A stretch of DNA of 64,000 bases from Pratylenchus scribneri (taxonomy: Eukaryota; Nematoda; Chromadorea; Rhabditida; Pratylenchidae), in contig JAQSEB010000032.1 of the NCBI GenBank assembly GCA_030063045.1, forward strand, positions 310,001-374,000, written 5' to 3'. Below, piece after piece: positions 61,801 through 64,000 of this stretch. The notes below the pieces were generated by a model. That model was not told the origin of the DNA, made no database searches, and saw only the letters and a list, made by a program, of their open reading frames with translations. Both the position numbers and the translations under genes were made by a program. Position 1 is the stretch's first letter; each line of letters begins with the position of its first letter.

Positions 61801-64000
61801 AATTCATCTCTTCTTTGCCTTCCATTTAGCCAATCCTCCTCCTCCTCCCATTCATCAATTCCATCATTCATCATTGCCAGCCTTTGGGCCAATCCATGGC
61901 CATTTGGCAAGGATTGTGCGAATTTGTTGAGTGTTCCATTCGATGATTTTGTTGGCCATTTTCGTGCGTCAATTTCCACTCGACTCGATCGATTCATGAC
62001 CAGCGATTGGGCCAATGGAAAATCTTAGAATTTTGGGATTTGTTTTTTGTTTGAAGTAATTCTTCTGTAAATTTAATAGAGTCCAAGATGGGAAAAATTC
62101 ATCTTTGCTAATTAATTTACTACCTGAATTGTTTGCGGTTGATTCACCACCGCTGCCGCCGTCAAAAAGGCAAACAGTGGAACGAAACAATTCCCCAACA
62201 TTTCCATTAATTTTATTATTCCATTTTTCGCTTCCTTCCTCATAATGTTGTTCATTGTTGTCAGTTTTGTCAATTCGAGTGACTCGGAGTCGACCGAATT
62301 GTTGGCCACCATTGCTGCTTTCGGGGGCCATATTTTCGTATGTTAATGGAGGACAATTTTGATTGGAAATTGATGGCATGGCCAATTGTTTATGCTGGCA
62401 TTGTTGATTGGCGACCGATTGATGGGGACTGAAATTTGGGAGCGTAGAAATTATTTTAAAATATTTAAATTAAGCTATGGGGATGAAACCCTCTAATCTT
62501 GCCAAACAAATCAATTTTTAAGTGAATATTAAATTTTGTTAATTTTGTAATATTATAAATCTCTAATTTGAATGAGTTGATTAGAGAAGGAATTAGTATT
62601 TTCGATAGATAAACAAAATTATGACCCAAAAAATAGATCAAAATCTTATAGTTTCTTATTTTTGTCCAATAACTTTCTAGCAATTAATGTTCTCCAAAAA
62701 AGTAGAAATAGCTCAACTAAAATGACATAAAAATTTTTTTAATTGGTTGAAATATTTCTGAAATTAGCCAATGGGCAAAATTTGAGTAGCTTAAAAGGCT
62801 TATTTACCAACCAAATTGGCACTCGATCCAAATGTAGTTGTCCTTTTCTGGCTCCATTTCTGCTGATTGACTCATTGTTGAGCACTGATTTTGCGTAGAG
62901 GACGGTCATCGTTTCCAATTCGGCTCCAGAATGCCTCAATTGTTCCAGCCATTCTCTTTGCATTGCGGGAATGGGCATTTTATTCTGATGTTGCTGCCGG
63001 GCTTCCACCCTCTTTTTCATATTTGCTGACCTAATAATTAAAGAAATTATTAAATATTTATAAAATGACTTTCTTGATATTTTAATGAAATTTAATTTAA
63101 TTTAATTTATAAATATAATAGACAATATGAATAAATAGAAAAATTATAAATCATGAAAAAATTCCATTGAAGCCTCCAATGTCCTAAAATTTCCTAGAGA
63201 ATGCTGGAATTCGGTAGGCCATTTTTAAAAATTATATTAAAATTCATTTGGGTGAATTAAATTATATCCCAAAGAATTGTCTCCGAGATGCACAAAACAA
63301 TGGAGAATTTGATGTTTCATGAACCCACTATGACTACCTATATTCCCTTCTTTGTTGCCCTTATAGAGTTGGCATCTAAATGTATAAAAATTAATTAATG
63401 ATAAAATTTAGAATCTTTTGAATGAAATAAAGGAGAATAAAAAAAGAAAGTCCCAAAATGTTCCATATTTCTCCAATTCTTGAGAATAAAAAGGCATACT
63501 AGTAATTATGGGTAGGTATAATTAAAATTTAATTTAGAGTTTGAACAAATTAAATCACATGAATAGAATAGTACTCCTGGAATTACCTATGAAGTTTTAA
63601 TGAAGAATATTTTTTTAAAAATCCTATACCTATATCAAAGCGTTAGCCCTACCTAATTAACGTAGTTATCAAAATGTCCGAATTTTTGATATAAAAATTA
63701 ATGGTAAATTTTTATTGTTTTTTTGGTAAATTAAATAATAAACGACCTCTTCATTTCATTTATGCTTTTGCGCACCCTTCCTCCTTCTTGCCCACCATTC
63801 CCATTCATCATTAACATTTCCGTCTCCTCCAATTCCACTGCCCGTCGCAATTCGGCCATTACCGCAATTTTATTGTTGCTTTTAATGGCCAAAATTTCGC
63901 CGCAATTCTCTTCGCCTTTTTTCGTTTCTTCCACAACATTTTTCCCCGAATCCGTGTCCACATTTTCTTCTTCAATCACCAAAATTGTGGTGGTCGCCGC
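55841..64000 (-). CDS. INSC: Inscuteable orthologue (spindle-orientation adaptor), 5' end beyond the window
   Basis: Adaptor that links the PAR polarity complex to LGN/GPR proteins to orient the mitotic spindle. Exons: 64000-63747 (open at the edge), 63030-62813, 62428-62124, 62023-61761, 61439-61219, 60863-60406, 59844-59666, 59216-59049, 58644-58381, 58160-57960, 57239-57054, 56751-56538, 56023-55938, 55888-55841. The second listed exon has the LGN-binding segment (REWLEQLRHSGAELETMTVL, compare human RWMEDLKLMTECECMCVLQ). A long Ser/Pro/Asn-rich linker follows. Then comes the armadillo-like C-half: MMAVAYEAAGCLAQLSNPSH, SLLLCMAALANLTAQSPADL, FVQEQLVTILTRMANRG and RRISYKAAVCLGFLAS. Each aligns in order with human INSC. 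Phase requires a GC donor after 57960. Confidence 0.88.
56359..56425. repeat. Dispersed palindromic intronic repeat, copy 7 (short)
   Basis: INSC intron. It contains TTATTTCATTGGATATTTGG, then AGTCAATGCCAACATTTACA and GGGCCTATCC. The return arm is lost. Confidence 0.55.
57240..57959. other. AT-rich INSC intron
   Basis: Intron between the 57960 and 57239 exon boundaries. No repeat copy or open frame of note. It starts GC and ends TTCAG on the minus strand. Confidence 0.5.
60077..60180. repeat. Dispersed palindromic intronic repeat, copy 8
   Basis: INSC intron. It contains TTATTTCATAGAATATTTGG, AAGTCAATGCCAACATTTAT and AACCTATCCATTGGTAAAAG. Confidence 0.55.

Overview
The window is AT-rich, intron-rich animal DNA that reads as a nematode, most likely a tylenchid plant parasite of the cyst or root-knot type. 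Three lines of evidence support this. Introns are short and start with GT (a few with GC) and end in TTTCAG-like acceptors. The conserved genes are animal-type. There is also an F-box-associated family protein and a tandem pair of SPRY-domain genes, both families known to be expanded in those worms. The species call is inference. Coding exons make up a minority of the sequence, and almost every real gene had to be assembled from short exons.

Layout, left to right. At 11-295 (-) are the first two exons of a secreted cyclophilin. At about 870-6737 (-) is a secreted protein with two PAN/apple-like regions and two thrombospondin type-1-like repeats. At 8427-9252 is a hAT-type element with a perfect 8-bp target-site duplication. 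At 12402-14401 (-) is the mitochondrial complex I subunit NDUFB2. At 14950-17014 is a 2-kb inverted-repeat element whose ends are packed with GACGGACG-type repeats. At 18209-19230 (+) is an F-box-associated-like protein. At 19457-25728 (+) is a 15-exon METTL13 methyltransferase gene that carries a 672-bp foldback element in an intron. A 1.2-kb minisatellite at 25871-27112 separates it from the convergent ASCC2 gene (27304-30371, -).

Next come a 189-bp hAT MITE (30974-31162), a damaged SPRY tandem pair (32513-34575, +), and about 4.4 kb without a supported gene. After that are an unrecognised glutamine-rich gene (39002-41883, +) with two tRNA-derived repeats in one intron, and MBOAT7 (43669-47112, -). 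A complete-looking 4.55-kb Mutator-like transposon (48587-53136) with a FLYWCH-MULE transposase follows. The window closes with methionine sulfoxide reductase A (53283-55508, +), convergent with an Inscuteable orthologue (55841 to the right edge, -).

The genes are mostly unrelated housekeeping or developmental functions: protein folding, respiration, protein methylation, ribosome-associated quality control or alkylation repair, phospholipid remodelling, redox repair and spindle orientation. The most unusual content lies in the mobile DNA and repeats. These include a pair of related foldback elements in introns, at least eight copies of a small palindromic repeat placed mostly in introns, two hAT non-autonomous elements with exact duplications, a MULE with patterned ends, and three introns that appear to use GC instead of GT donors.
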